Source of the DNA: Pocillopora verrucosa
Lineage: Eukaryota > Cnidaria > Anthozoa > Scleractinia > Pocilloporidae
Assembly: GCF_036669915.1 (NCBI RefSeq)
Contig: NC_089313.1
Coordinates: 13,967,940-14,031,939, forward strand
Reading direction: 5' to 3'
Length of the DNA: 64,000 nt
The notes beneath the pieces are model-generated. The model was given only the letters and a program-made list of their open reading frames with translations, did not search any database and was not told where the DNA came from. Positions 13,021-24,869 of the stretch are shown here, in pieces. The stretch's first letter is position 1, and every line of letters begins with the position of its first letter. The position numbers were made by a program, and so were the translations under genes.

Positions 13021-13124
13021 ACTACAAGTAGCCCCTCTATTCCAGGTTTGTCCGTTGGGCAAGTGAGAGAACACAGCGATAAAATTAGCTCCGCTGCGCG
13101 TGGGCCACGAGAGCTACTTGTAGT
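13021..13124. repeat. Small inverted-repeat element
   Basis: ACTACAAGTAGC at 13021-13032 is repeated in inverted form at 13113-13124 around a loop of about 80 bases. Possibly the end of, or a non-autonomous relative of, the adjacent transposon remnant. Weak evidence. Confidence 0.35.
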
Positions 13125-13359
13125 CTAGACGCATTGTTTTTGTTGAATTTTACTGGATTCACGCGACGGCGAAAACCGCGTCAAGCGGAAATGACACCGC
13201 GGTAATGTTGACCCATCTGAAAGTGTGTTGCATCTTTGCCCGTCGGAAGAGTCACTCGGCGACAAATGTAGGTCCGAGGCAAGGGAACAATGCAGTTAAG
13301 TATCAGGAAGCAGTGGACTGACAAAATTTGTTTGACCCTACCAGAAATCTCGACAAAAT

Positions 13360-13740
13360 TTGTCTCTGCCAAATGTCAATTTGTCAAGCGTGGGCACACT
13401 GAGACACAGCAAAATTTTTGTTAACCACTTGTGTCAATCACATGAGACAAGAGCCTCCATCGCAACGTTCGAAGAATTTACGGATCTACCAAACATAGCA
13501 GGCGCCATCGATAGGACACATAAAAGTAAAGGCTGCAAAAGAATGCGCTGTCGACTACTTTAGCCGATATAAATTGAACAGTACTTGGCCCTGGAGTTGC
13601 AGCTGACACGTAAACTTGAGAACCGTAATAGTTGTATCCTAAGTAAAGATCGTTATGCAGCATTCAGAGGTACGAATCTTTACCGTTTGATTGCCGCGCT
13701 TCGGATTGAAATACTCCAACTAAAAGTAGAGATCAAATTT
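13360..13740 (+). pseudogene. Decayed Harbinger/HARBI1-type transposase fragment
   Basis: The plus strand reads FTDLPNIAGAIDRTH at about 13474-13518, matching the FPNVVGAIDGTH signature of PIF/Harbinger DDE transposases (HARBI1 family). In another frame, about 13544-13571 reads AVDYFSRYK, the next conserved block of the same fold. The Gly-to-Arg change before Thr-His, the frameshift and later stops show decay. No flanking terminal inverted repeats were established. A domesticated HARBI1 gene is unlikely given the breaks. Confidence 0.55.
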
Positions 13741-13960
13741 TCGTGGTTGAAATTTTCCTTCAAATTATGGCGTGTAAATTGACAAATCTGTCAGATTTCA
13801 CGCGTGACAAACATTTTTCCTGCTCCGAGGAAGGACGACGGCGTCTCTGAAGTTTAGTAAACCTTGACAAAATTTGGTAGAACTAAAAATCATCGGGCGC
13901 ACTTGTCCCAAGGAACGGGTGTCGCAAAATAAACAAAAATTTGCCAAGTGCGTCCGGGCC

Positions 13961-16238
13961 CTAAGCAAGTTTTTGCATGGTGCTGTTGATTTCTTCTGCG
14001 GAATTTCAGTTGATACGCACGGCGGAATGCGCTGTAGGGTTTAAGTGGATTTTATGATACCGTTGACTGAACGAAGTCCAAACAGTTAATTTGTCACTGA
14101 AATGATATGATAAAAATAGTTTATATTTTTGTCTTACTGTCTAGGTAGAAACTAGGGATTGTTTCTTTCTTTTTTCAAGCAAAGACGTTGTGGCTTGTAT
14201 CATAGCGATCTTAAAATGCCGTGGTAAGAGAAACGCTGTGCCTCTTTTTCCTGTCTGTGTTTTACTTCTTTCTTCCAGTAAGATTCTTTTTGAACAAAGG
14301 CCAAAATGATTATTTATTTTCTTCTCAATCGCTGAATCAAAATAGCAGTGAGACTTAAATATTTCTTTTGGTCCTTTTGTTGCAAATCAGTGATACAGTC
14401 TGCTTATTCTTTTAAGTCACAATACAGTGGAGGCAACAGGGTTAACTCCTACAACAAAGTGTTGAATTTTGATAAGCGAATTCCCATTTCGCGCTGCTAA
14501 AACATCTAGGGCCTTAGGGCAACTGTGGATATTCACTAAGCTCTGCGCAGTCCTTGATTCCAACCGCCGCCGCCAACACAAACGCTCTTGAATCTTTATA
14601 ACAACATCACGCAAGTTTTGAGAAGAATTAAAATAATGATGAGCTTTTTTAGGATTCGCTTGACGGTTATGCTTGAGGGTGGCCGTAAAATGAATGGCAC
14701 GTATCGTCGACACCCTAGTTACGTTCGCTTCACACGAGTCTTCAAAAAGTGTTACAGACACCGAAAATACAGAGAAAAGTGTCCAAAGTATCCTTGATAA
14801 AGAGGACGGTGTCCGTAGAGAGTGGTTCGACTGTAGTAATTTTTGTGGAATGGCTGTGCAATCTTGCTAAAGTCCATGATTAAAAATAAATTCTATCATA
14901 GAGTTTTACCTCCAATGTGCCTTGATTCTCAAGTGCCGCAGTTAAGTAGCTTATTCCGGTATCACTATAACCCACGAAAATTTACGCACATTCAGCGTGC
15001 CATAATTAAGAAGGCGGTTTGAACTGTCACGTTACTATATTCCGTGTTTATCCTCGAGTTCATCCCAAGGTTTCTTTGAGAAATCACCATGTAAACTGAC
15101 ATAAGAGCATAGGACATGTAAATAGTTTTGGAGTGAAAAAGTTATGTTCATTGGTGTTCAGCGTCGCATGCTGATGGTCTGTTGTTGACGTGACCACCAT
15201 GTTTACAGAATAGCTTAGTACAAGGGCCGGGCAAGTCTTAGGTTGCGGTCTGATGGCGAGTTTCTATTAAGGGTCATTAAAAATTATTTTAGCGCACGAC
15301 AGTAAACTATTCATAGAATTATGTTAAAGGCAGGCGATTAAAACACAAATAGCGGTATGAAATGTCCGTTGCACACGCGTATTATCAGTTACAAAGGCTG
15401 ATATTTCCCGCCCAGAAGGACAGGAACACGCTAACTTGAAAGAAGGAAACCACAATAGAAGGGAAGACAAAATATAACCGAAAAAAAAGAGAACTTTTGA
15501 TGGCCCATACGGCTAACCCAAACAGGAACTCTTTGAACTCTTGCCATTTTCGAATTGTTTATAAAAGTCTTTTTTTTAATCAACATTATCTAAATTTTTG
15601 GCTTCAATCATAGCTGGTCGAGTGCTGCTAATAATAGTGGAGAAAATTTGGCGAAGCTTGAGATATGCACGAATCCAGTATCTTTTACAGATACTTGAAC
15701 ACCCCTGTGAGATTGTAACGTTTTTTTTTCGCATGCCACAATGATTTTAGCTTCTTTTAAGGTCGATAGCAGAGTCGAATAGTTTAGTTGGAATAACGTA
15801 CCCATTCGGTCTTATTCGAATCCCGAGTAAATGCTTTTCAATTGTTAGTGACACATGTATTATTTTATTAAAAGGGAAAAAAGACCTCTTCTTTGGAAAT
15901 GGCTTGCGAAAAAAAATTGTTGAACGCTCAGTGCTTACGCAATCGGTTTGAGTCTACCAAACTAATATTAACCCTAAAAGAGGATTTTACTACGGAAGGG
16001 AAGTACTAAGGGTGTCGACCACTCGAAATAGCCAATCTTACGACATTTAGCAACCACAAGTAAACAAGCATTTGATTCCTGTCCGTCGGAGGTTTCACAT
16101 TTCGCCCACGCCTGTTTATTCGAGCCAATAAATACAGCAAGATAAGCGAGCTTGTACAACTCAAAATCAAGACTTCATAAGACAGAGAGAACGGGCGAAG
16201 ACCGATAAGACTTACGTTCTTCAGATCAACTTATCAAC
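13961..16238. other. Intergenic stretch upstream of ShK/CCWD copy C
   Basis: Short open frames on both strands near 14417-14870 do not resemble a known family and overlap each other on opposite strands. No clear TATA box before 16239. Nothing else seen. Confidence 0.45.
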
Positions 16239-19200
16239 ATGCAAATAACGATATTGATGATATTATCATTTTCTTTCCTCATACACGGCACGGCATCTGA
16301 TGGTGAGAATTGTTTTGATTTACGTGATTCATTTTAGTCGTTTAGACTTTTATCCGCCTAAAATTATAAAGAACTTACATTATTTCGGAGACTAGGGGAC
16401 GGATTGTATCGTGTATCATTTCTTAATTGGTTTTAACGCGTTGAAATTACGTGTCGACGGGAACTTCAACAGTGACGCAGAATACGAGGGTGTTGACATA
16501 TCTATTAGGACAGCTATATTTGTCTACGCGAGCGTAAGTTCTTTGTTCTGTGTTTCTAGCTTGCAGAGACCGCTTAAGGACGAGAGCGTGCAAAAACTTA
16601 CTACGAAATTATCGCCTTAAAGGCATAGAGGGTTGCAAATGGAAGTCTGTGAAGTCGATCTGCGCTCTCACTTGCAATTCGTGTGGTAAGTAATGAGTGT
16701 CATACTCATCGACGATACAGATTAATCATTGATCAAGTTGACGTGATAAGATATGCGCCTTTGATAAAAGCCTTGGCTGCCATCACAGCGATGTCCAAGC
16801 CTCACCGTGTGTTTCCGACCATCAAATACGTCTCATGTTCAACTTTTCAGTTCATGACAACGTTTTGTCTCATATCGAGCGGAATAGCCTGGAGTTAGTC
16901 CTACGCTCGCCAGACCAACCTTTCCTGTGTCACGAAAACTTAGATTGTACAAATCCAACGGGAGAACTAATGGCACAAAAATATTGCATGTTTAAAATGG
17001 TAATTCACTTTTTGTTTCAGTGGTGAAACCGAAGTGTGCCTTAGAAACAAGTAAGTACGGATGTTGCTGGGACAAGAAGACAGAGGCCAAAGGATTCTAT
17101 GGTGAAGGTTGTCCTGGTGAGTAAAACTCTCAATTAGAAGACGTTCCACGCGTGCTCGCTTTCAGGCAGCCATGCTCCCACAAGGTGTTTTCGGAGACGG
17201 AAAATGAGAAAATCTGTACTTCACAATTTATCTTGGTTCAAAGATTCAAAGAACAGATCATTTCTTCTTCTTGAATTGATTGTCACGGTTTTGTTTTGCT
17301 TGTTAAGTTTTGTTGTTTTTTGTTTTGCTTTGTCTTTTTTAGCTTGAGAAAAGTTCAGATAACAGAGTATTAGTATTAACTTTAACTCCAAGTCCAGGAT
17401 AAATTTTCGTGTAAAGTAAAAAAAAAATAAAAGCCACAGCCGTAGTCACTCAGGAACGTCGCTTTGGAGCGTTACAAGCCTGTTAAGAAACTTTGTTTTG
17501 TCTCAAGCCTGACACAGTCACCTCAAGTTCGAGTGACATGTTGAAGAAAGCCCTAAATACTTTGCACCGAGGTTATCAGGTTAATCAAGGTTCAGGCACA
17601 AAAAGTAATTCCATCATTTTATTTTTACAACAGAGTGCACAGACCGTTATCCAAAGTACTGCCAAAGACGAATGTCTATACTTTCTACAAAGAGAGCGTG
17701 CGATGAGCGGGGAAAAGCATTTTGTCCAAAGAGCTGTGGTGTTTGCAGTAAGTGAAATGGAGAGTTAAACTCAGTAGACGAAGGAAACCCCATCAATTCG
17801 TTTTGGTAATTCGAACGATCGTAAAGCCCTAAGATTTATGCTCTGCCTGAGTGGAGTTGGTCCTAAAATTCTCAAGTTATTTAAGACTTTTTATAAAGGA
17901 AGGCGTCTCCCTTTCCTTAGAAGGGGTACATCATGAGAACAATAAGGAGTAACTCACGACTGTGAATCGATTAGCTTTATGAAATCTTATGAAAGACTGC
18001 CGAAAAATTTTGGTCTTGGCGTAAGTAAGAGAGGCTCACAACTATAGCGCAGTTAGCTCATGGTATGCCTGCTGTGTGATACATTTTAAGTAGCTTCTCT
18101 ACAATTTGTTCATTTATCAACGCCGTTATTTAAACACCGTTCTCATCGTCTCCGTTATTAGCCACCCATATACCTTCCTGATTTTTCAGTGCCTGTTTTC
18201 CGTTTTATTGAAATTGCGTTTTGTAGTTTCTTTCAAGTTTATAAAGATATTTTTACCCGTTGCAAAAAAAATTGACGCCAAACTTCGAACGGAGAATTAT
18301 CACAAGAAGTATAGAGATACATTGCATGGTATATATATTTTAACTTAAATGCGGTTTTTTTTAACTTCCCTCAGGATTGCACGCCCTAGCCCAGCCCATA
18401 CAGGATTGTTTTTCCTCTCCACACGGTTGTTGTTGGGATTATTCAGAAGCAGAGGGACCTAATGGAGAGGGGTGCATGGGTAAGTAATAATCATGAACCA
18501 CACAAAGCCACAAACGTTTTGTCACCATTTCCTGTCAAAGTCAGTCAGGACTTAAAACTGAGGTACCATAGCAGTGATTGTTGGTTTCTTTCGCTTTACT
18601 TTGCTTCACCATTAAAACCTAAGAGTGACTGGCTTCTAATTTCTCCTTACAGAATCACTTTTGAGTCAAATGTTAAGGTCAGGAGAGTGATGGAAATGAT
18701 CACCAATTTAAGAAGTTCCTGATTGTCAAACAAATTCTCCTATAAATAAATGTAGGAACATTATGCAGTGTGGCTAAAATGGAAACTAATGATAGGGTAT
18801 AGAGGATAATGTCAAAATATGCTCTTTTCGCATGTATTAATTAAGACGGTTCTCATCACTCTCCAATTGTTGTTCTCTTTACGAATATTCCAACAAGTAC
18901 TCAGCTCTCCTGATTTGTGGAAAATCTTGTTAGCTTAGTATAGATTGCTTGCTTGTTAACCTCAGAACTCTGTGTAGCGTCAGTTATAATTGAAATTATA
19001 TCCTCTTTGTGAACTACAGAATGTAGAGACCAATATCCTAATGTTTGCACGCTCTGGTACGACTTCTGTGATCCTGATGCGTTGAAATACAAAGTCCTAA
19101 GACAGTCAGTGGAATTTATAAAAGCAAACTGTCCAGTTACATGCAAAAAATGCCAACCGGGACAAAGACTGCTGAAGTCTTCAAGAAACCTTGACGGTAA

Positions 19201-19453
19201 GTGATTTTTTATGTTTATTTTTTTCGAACAGGCCTTGATTTGGAAATATTTTTATCGTCGTGACATTAGGATGGGTCAAAGAAATTGATCTAAGTCCTCA
19301 TGAAGAACTATGAGGAATCGAATTTAAAATCTTTTCATTCTGCTCTCCGGTGCACTACCAGGAAATTACAAAGAACTCGTGAGCGAAGCCATTGCGTCCT
19401 GCAAAGCCTGAATTGATTTCTCTTTTGATAATTCTCTTACAGAACAACTATAG
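16239..19453 (+). CDS. Secreted ShK/CCWD modular cysteine-rich protein, copy C (7 exons)
   Basis: Predicted exons: 16239-16302, 16560-16685, 17021-17116, 17634-17747, 18375-18479, 19020-19196, 19443-19453; all phase 1, about 230 residues. Residues 1-21 are a signal peptide. ShK-like six-Cys modules at 22-63, 96-133 and 169-227; CCWD modules at 64-95 and 134-168 (the second reads HGCCWD rather than YGCCWD). Exon lengths 126, 96, 114 and 105 equal those of the inverted copy B, so B and C look closer to each other than to A. The third ShK module has a short second-to-third and long third-to-fourth Cys spacing in all three genes. The last exon encodes only the end Gln-Leu and stop. No toxin assignment is made. 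Confidence 0.77.
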
Positions 19454-20921
19454 ATGTCTCTCTGTAAAATGGAAAACCACAAACGAGGGAACCTCTGTAA
19501 CACGTTTAACGTCGTCGGAAACAGAAAAGGACGAGAGATGAACTGCCAAACAACGTGCATTACACTGCGCCGTCCCGTGTGCTACCGTTTTTATCGATAA
19601 TTAAAATAAGGCGTCCGCTCTCTGCGCCAAGAGGAAGAATACGAGAAGTTTTTTTTAGATGTTAACATTTTCATTTCATGCAATCAGAAAACGAATTTTG
19701 AAAGACGGTCGTTACTTTTCGACTTTTCCTCCCAGAGGAGACAGTGACCTCAAATCAAAAAGGAAAAATGGCTCGCATCGAAATTTTGAAAATAAGCAAA
19801 AGAGATAATAGGTGATAATAGTACACTTGCCGTAAGGTCGACAGATTTGAGATCGCTGCTTACGCCAGATTAAGAAAAGTGAAGGTTATTAGCCAGCAAG
19901 AAGTTTATTGCAGTCGCTACGAGAGATGGTCGCTTCCAAGAGTCCCATGTAAATATTCTCGCAACAGGCAATATGTTGATACTTGCGAAAAGACATAATT
20001 GCTAACGAAGGACCTCTGTAAATATTATTATGTAAAGAGTAATGAATGTGACATTAAACAAGAAAAAAAGGGAGTCATCATTTGTGAATTTGGCATTAGA
20101 AAATGTTTCATAAATGATTCTTTGTAGAGGAATTTCAGGGCTTAGCCGGTGAAGCTAATAGTCATGTGTGCGCTTTGGAGCATTGAGTGTGGAGCTACAG
20201 AAACGAGCGGGAAACGCACTAGGGGTTTAGGAAGAGTTCCCAGCTCGTTTTCGCAGCTCCGCCGCCCTTATTTTCATCGAGCGCTAACCACGTAAGCTAT
20301 CCTGAGAGCATAGCTAACATAAAAAAAGATGTGAAAGGCTGCATTTCGCACTTGAGCAGATGAATTACTGCATTCTTAGTGAGCTGTCGACACAACTTTG
20401 TCAGCAAACAGATGATCACAGTGATCACTCAACCTTTTGCAAAATTTGACTTAAATAATTGCGCACTTCTGGGGGTGAAAACACCGCACAGAAAGACATA
20501 AAGCGCTAGTTTGTGAGGCATACTCGCAACCGAACTTAGCTTAACTAACTTTCACTGGTGAGAAATTTTAACATTTCCTACAAGGACACTTCTAAATATA
20601 GCTGATCCCAGCAATGCACAATATAGTTTTTCCATGACATCATAGATCGAATAAGTTTTATGTGGATTCAAACCTTTCTACCTAACATATAGCCGCGTCA
20701 AAAGACAGTTAATAGTTAGTTATCAATTGCTGTTGAACAAAAGTGACTGAACAGCCTTTGGATGATTTTCGGCCAGTCAAAATACTCATTTGAATTACAA
20801 ATATCTTGAATTAATATTCATGTTTGTTATCAGTCTTGCACGTGGAAAGAGCTTACGAGCGGCAAGAAATTTCAGCGTCTTTTTCAGCTACTCCAAGGCT
20901 ATGAAACACCTTAAATTCTAG
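19454..20921. other. 3' flank of ShK/CCWD copy C
   Basis: ATTAAA near 19600 may be its poly(A) signal. The rest is AT-rich with no gene recognised. Confidence 0.4.
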
Positions 20922-21068
20922 CCGTTTACCAAGGATATCGTCCGTTTTGTCGAGGCTGCCCTACAACTCGACAATAACTGCCTCTTGGAAGTTGCTCAAT
21001 CGATTGGTTATAGATCGGCGTCGGCTGAAGGTAATGGATGTCAGTTTGTCACCAACGAATTTTTCAAG
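20922..21068 (+). CDS. Orphan internal exon candidate (49 codons)
   Basis: An open 147-nt block between an AG acceptor and an AAG|GTAAAT donor, phase 0 at both ends. It encodes a plausible helical segment with a FVEAALQLDNNCLLEVAQSIG stretch in its first half. Base composition is more coding-like than its flanks. No companion exons were found nearby and no family is recognised. It may be a remnant or a single exon of an unseen gene. Confidence 0.3.
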
Positions 21069-21976
21069 GTAAATAACTTTAGAAAATTGCGTACTTTCGA
21101 TAGAAATACAGGGTTTGTGTATCTAGCTGAAAATCATATTATAGAATGAAACCTTAAAACGAATAAAATATGACAAAATACACTGTAAAGCATTGCAAGA
21201 CGGATCGTACGTGGTAGACGCCATATTAGTTCTTATGGAGCGTTATGACTTTTAGGGCGACAGCGAGAAATAAGTTGCTTGGGTGTAGGTGGCTTGAGCA
21301 TTTATTTTTCTGTTGTCGGTTCTTTCCTCGTCAATATATTGTATAATGTCATTCATGCTTTTATTGTTTTAACTTTGAATTTTTCCGTTAAAACGGTCTC
21401 AAAACATTCCTTGCTCTACCCCCGCCAAAAAAAGGAGAGGGAGATAATTGAAACGTTTTGGCGTAGGGATCGTTTATATCTCGCGCAAATTAAGTGTTTT
21501 GTATATTAATTGTTGCGTTTATATCTCGCGCAAATTCAATGTTCTTTCATTGGATTGTTTTGTTTTGTATTTCGCACAACTTGAGCTGTCTTTTCATTTC
21601 ATTGTTACTTTAACTGCCTTTTATTTTGTTTATTACGTTTATATCACGCCTATTAAACTTTTCTTTCATTTTGATTTTTTTTTTTTTGCATCCTGCGCAA
21701 ATTTAACTGTTCTTTCATTTGATTGTTTCTTTTGTATCTTACGCAACTTAAATGTCCTTTTTTATTGTTACGTTCGTCACTCGCGCAAATTTATCTGTTC
21801 TCTAAATTTGATTGTTTTGTTTGTATCTTGCGCAACTTGAATGTCCTTTTCTTTATTGTTACGTTCGTCACTCGCGCAAATTTAACTGTTGTTTCACTTA
21901 ATTGTTGCGTTTGTATTATGCACAAATTAGCTGTTCTTTCATTTCATTGTTACTTTTCTATCTCGCGCAAATTTAG

Positions 21977-22260
21977 CTGCTCTTTTCTCAGGTTGGTTTT
22001 CACCCAAGCTGCCCCAGTCCTCCACCAAATATTTTACGACTATTAAATGTCGTGGGTAACTAGCTATCGGCAAAAGGCACCAGGACTATCGGACTGTCTT
22101 GTCACTTTTTCTCTAATTACTCAGTTTTCCAGTACGCAATTCTACTAACATCAGAGCTTATTTCATTCTGTATGACTCCGGCTAGTCTCTTAAGCTCTCA
22201 TTATTTAACTCTCACTGAATATTCCCCCTCGACTACTACTCTTCTTCACACTGTCTACAT
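21977..22260. repeat. Segment duplicated within the minisatellite, copy 1
   Basis: A non-minisatellite block of about 280 bp. It is clearly similar to 23163-23439, sharing for example GCCCCAGTCCTCCACCAAAT and ACGACTATTAAATGTCG. The offset is about 1.19 kb, so a larger unit of minisatellite plus insert seems to have been duplicated. Confidence 0.75.
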
Positions 22261-23162
22261 TTGAATCTCACGCAACTTAAGTTGTCCTTTCATTTGATTG
22301 TTGAGTTTGTATCTCGCGCAAATTCAATTAATGTTATTTCATTTGATTGTTTCGTCTTGTATCTCACACAACTTTAATTGTCCTTTTTTAAAGCCGGTTA
22401 CGTTCGCCACTCGCGCAACTTTAGCTGTCCTTCATTTGATTGTTACTTTAATGTCCTTTTATTTTGTTTGTTTATTACGTTTATATCTCGCGCAAATTAA
22501 ACTTTTTCTTTCATTTGGATTTTTTTGGATTTAACCGTTCTTTCATTTGACTGTTTCGTTTGTATTTTGCGCAACTTCAGTTGTCCTTTAATCTGATTAT
22601 TACATTCGAATCTCGCGCAACTTAAGTTGTCAGTTTTATTTGATTGTTGCGTTTGTATCTTTCGAAACTACAGCTGTCCTTCCATTTGATTGTTACGTTT
22701 GCATCTCGTGCATCTAAATATAGATGTCCTTCCATTGTGATTGTTGCGTTTACATCCCACGCAAATTCAAATGTTCTTTTATTTGGTTGTTACGTTTGTA
22801 TCTCGCGCAAAATTAACTGTTCTCTCATTTAACTATTTCGTTTGGATTTCGTACTACTTTAGCTGTCCTTTCATTTCATCATTACTTAAATTTCCTTTTA
22901 TTTTGTATGTTTCGCTTATATCTCGTGCAAATTTAACTTTTCTTTCATTTTGATTGTTTTGTTTGCATCCTGCGCAAATTTAACTGTTCTTTCATTTGAC
23001 TGTTTTGTTTGTATCTTGCGCAACTTAAATGTCCTTTTTTATCGTCACGTTCGTCACTTGCGCAGATTAAACTATTCTTTCATTTAAATTTTTTGTTTTT
23101 ATTTTGCGCAAATTAGCTGTGCTTTCATCTCGTTGTTACCTTTATATCTCGCGCAAATTTAG

Positions 23163-23439
23163 CTGCTCTTTTCTTAGGTTGGTTTTCACCTAGGCTGCCC
23201 CAGTCCTCCACCAAATATGTTACGACTATTAAATGTCGGGGGTAACCAGCTATCGAGCACACCACTCTCGACGAAAGGCACCAGGACTCTCGAACTGTCT
23301 TGTCACTTTTTCTTTAATTACTCAGTTCTCCAGTACACAATTCTATTAACATCCAAGCTTATTTCATTCTGCGTAACCGTAATACTCCCTCTCTTCTACT
23401 ACAGAATTCTGACATTATTCTTCTTTACACTGTCTATAT
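23163..23439. repeat. Segment duplicated within the minisatellite, copy 2
   Basis: Counterpart of 21977-22260. It contains about 20 extra bases after AGCTATCG and several substitutions. Family unknown. Confidence 0.75.
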
Positions 23440-24869
23440 TCTTCCAGTCTGCTCTTCTCTCTCGTCTCTCCACTCTCCTCTCATTCTCTAAGGTTTAAAT
23501 AGCATGCTTATATATTCACTGCTGACAAATATGGGTGGACATGCCAGCTAGCTGACCTTAGGAGATTCAAAATTTCTCGCGTATATTAAACTGTCCTTTT
23601 TTTATTGATACATCCGTCACTCGCGCAGGGTAGTTCTTTCATTTGATTTCTTCTTTTGTATCTCGCGCAAATTTTACTGCTTATTTTTTTATTGTAACGT
23701 TTGTATCTCGCGCAAATTCAACTGTTCTCTCGTCCTGATCATTTCATTGTATTTTGTGCAAATTTAACCATTCTTTAGATTGTTTGTTACGTTCATCTCT
23801 CGCGCAACTATATCTTTCATTTTGATTGCTACGTTTGCACCTCGCGCAAATTAATTTTTCTTTCTTAAAATTGTCTTGTTTCTAACTTGCGCAAATTTAA
23901 TTTTTCTGTAATTTAATTGTTACGTTTGCATTCTGCGCAAATTTAACTGTTCTCCAATTTTGATTGTTTTGTTTTTATTTTGCGCAAAGGTGTTCTTCCA
24001 TTTCATTTTTACCTTTACATCTGGCGCAAATTTAGCTGCTCTTTTATTAGACCTTATGTTTATATCTGGCGCAAATTTAGCTGTTCTTTCATTTCATTTT
24101 TCGTTTGTATCTCGCGCAAATTTTTACTCTAACTGTCCTTTTATTTTGATTGTTAGGTTTGTATCTCGCGCAAATTTAACTGTTCCTTTTTTTACTGTAA
24201 CGTTCGTATCTCATGCAAATTTAACTGTTCCCACATTTTTTTTTCGTATCTCGCGCAAATTTAACTGTTCTTTCAATTGTTTGTTACGTTTCTATCGCGT
24301 TCAACTATAGCAGTCATTTCATTTTGACTGTTTTGTTTGTATCTTACGCAATTTAAGTGTCCCTTTTATTGTTAAGTTCGTCACTTGCGCAGGGCTTAGT
24401 GTTCTCTCATTTAAATGTTTCGTTTGTATCTCGCGCAGATGTAACTGTTATCTTTTTATTGTAACGCGTGTATCTCGTGTAAATTAACTGTTCTTGCGTT
24501 TTGATTGTTTTGTTTGTATCTCGCGCAGATTTTTTGTTGCTCTCATTTTGGTTTTCTCATTTGTATCTCGCCCAACCATAGCTGTCCTTTCATTTGATTA
24601 TAAAGTTTGTATTTCGCGCAGCTTTAGCTGCTCTTTCATTTGATTATTGAGTTTGTATCTCGCACAAATTGACCTGTCCTTTTATCTGATCGTTACGTTT
24701 GTATCTCGCGCAGCTTTCGCTGTTCTCTCGTTTGATTGTTAAGTTTGTATCTTGCGCAACCATGGCAGTTCTTTCATTTGATTGTTACGTTTGTATCTAA
24801 TACAACTTTAGCTGTCCTTTCATTTTATTGTTACGTTTGTATCTCACACAACTTTAGCTGTTCTTTCAT

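Noticed and set aside
14417..14870. Overlapping open frames on both strands near 14.6 kb
   Set aside because: The plus-strand frame has a few Cys that faintly recall an ShK module, but stops and frame changes break it and no splice sites fit.
1421..19453. Calling the three ShK-module genes neurotoxins
   Set aside because: ShK modules are common in non-toxic secreted proteins. The multi-module layout differs from single-domain channel-blocking peptides, and nothing in the sequence proves venom use.
21448..24310. Several 60-130 codon open frames rich in Phe/Cys/Ser
   Set aside because: They are translations of the 46-bp minisatellite (repeating phrases such as SRANLTVLSF) with no start or splice logic.
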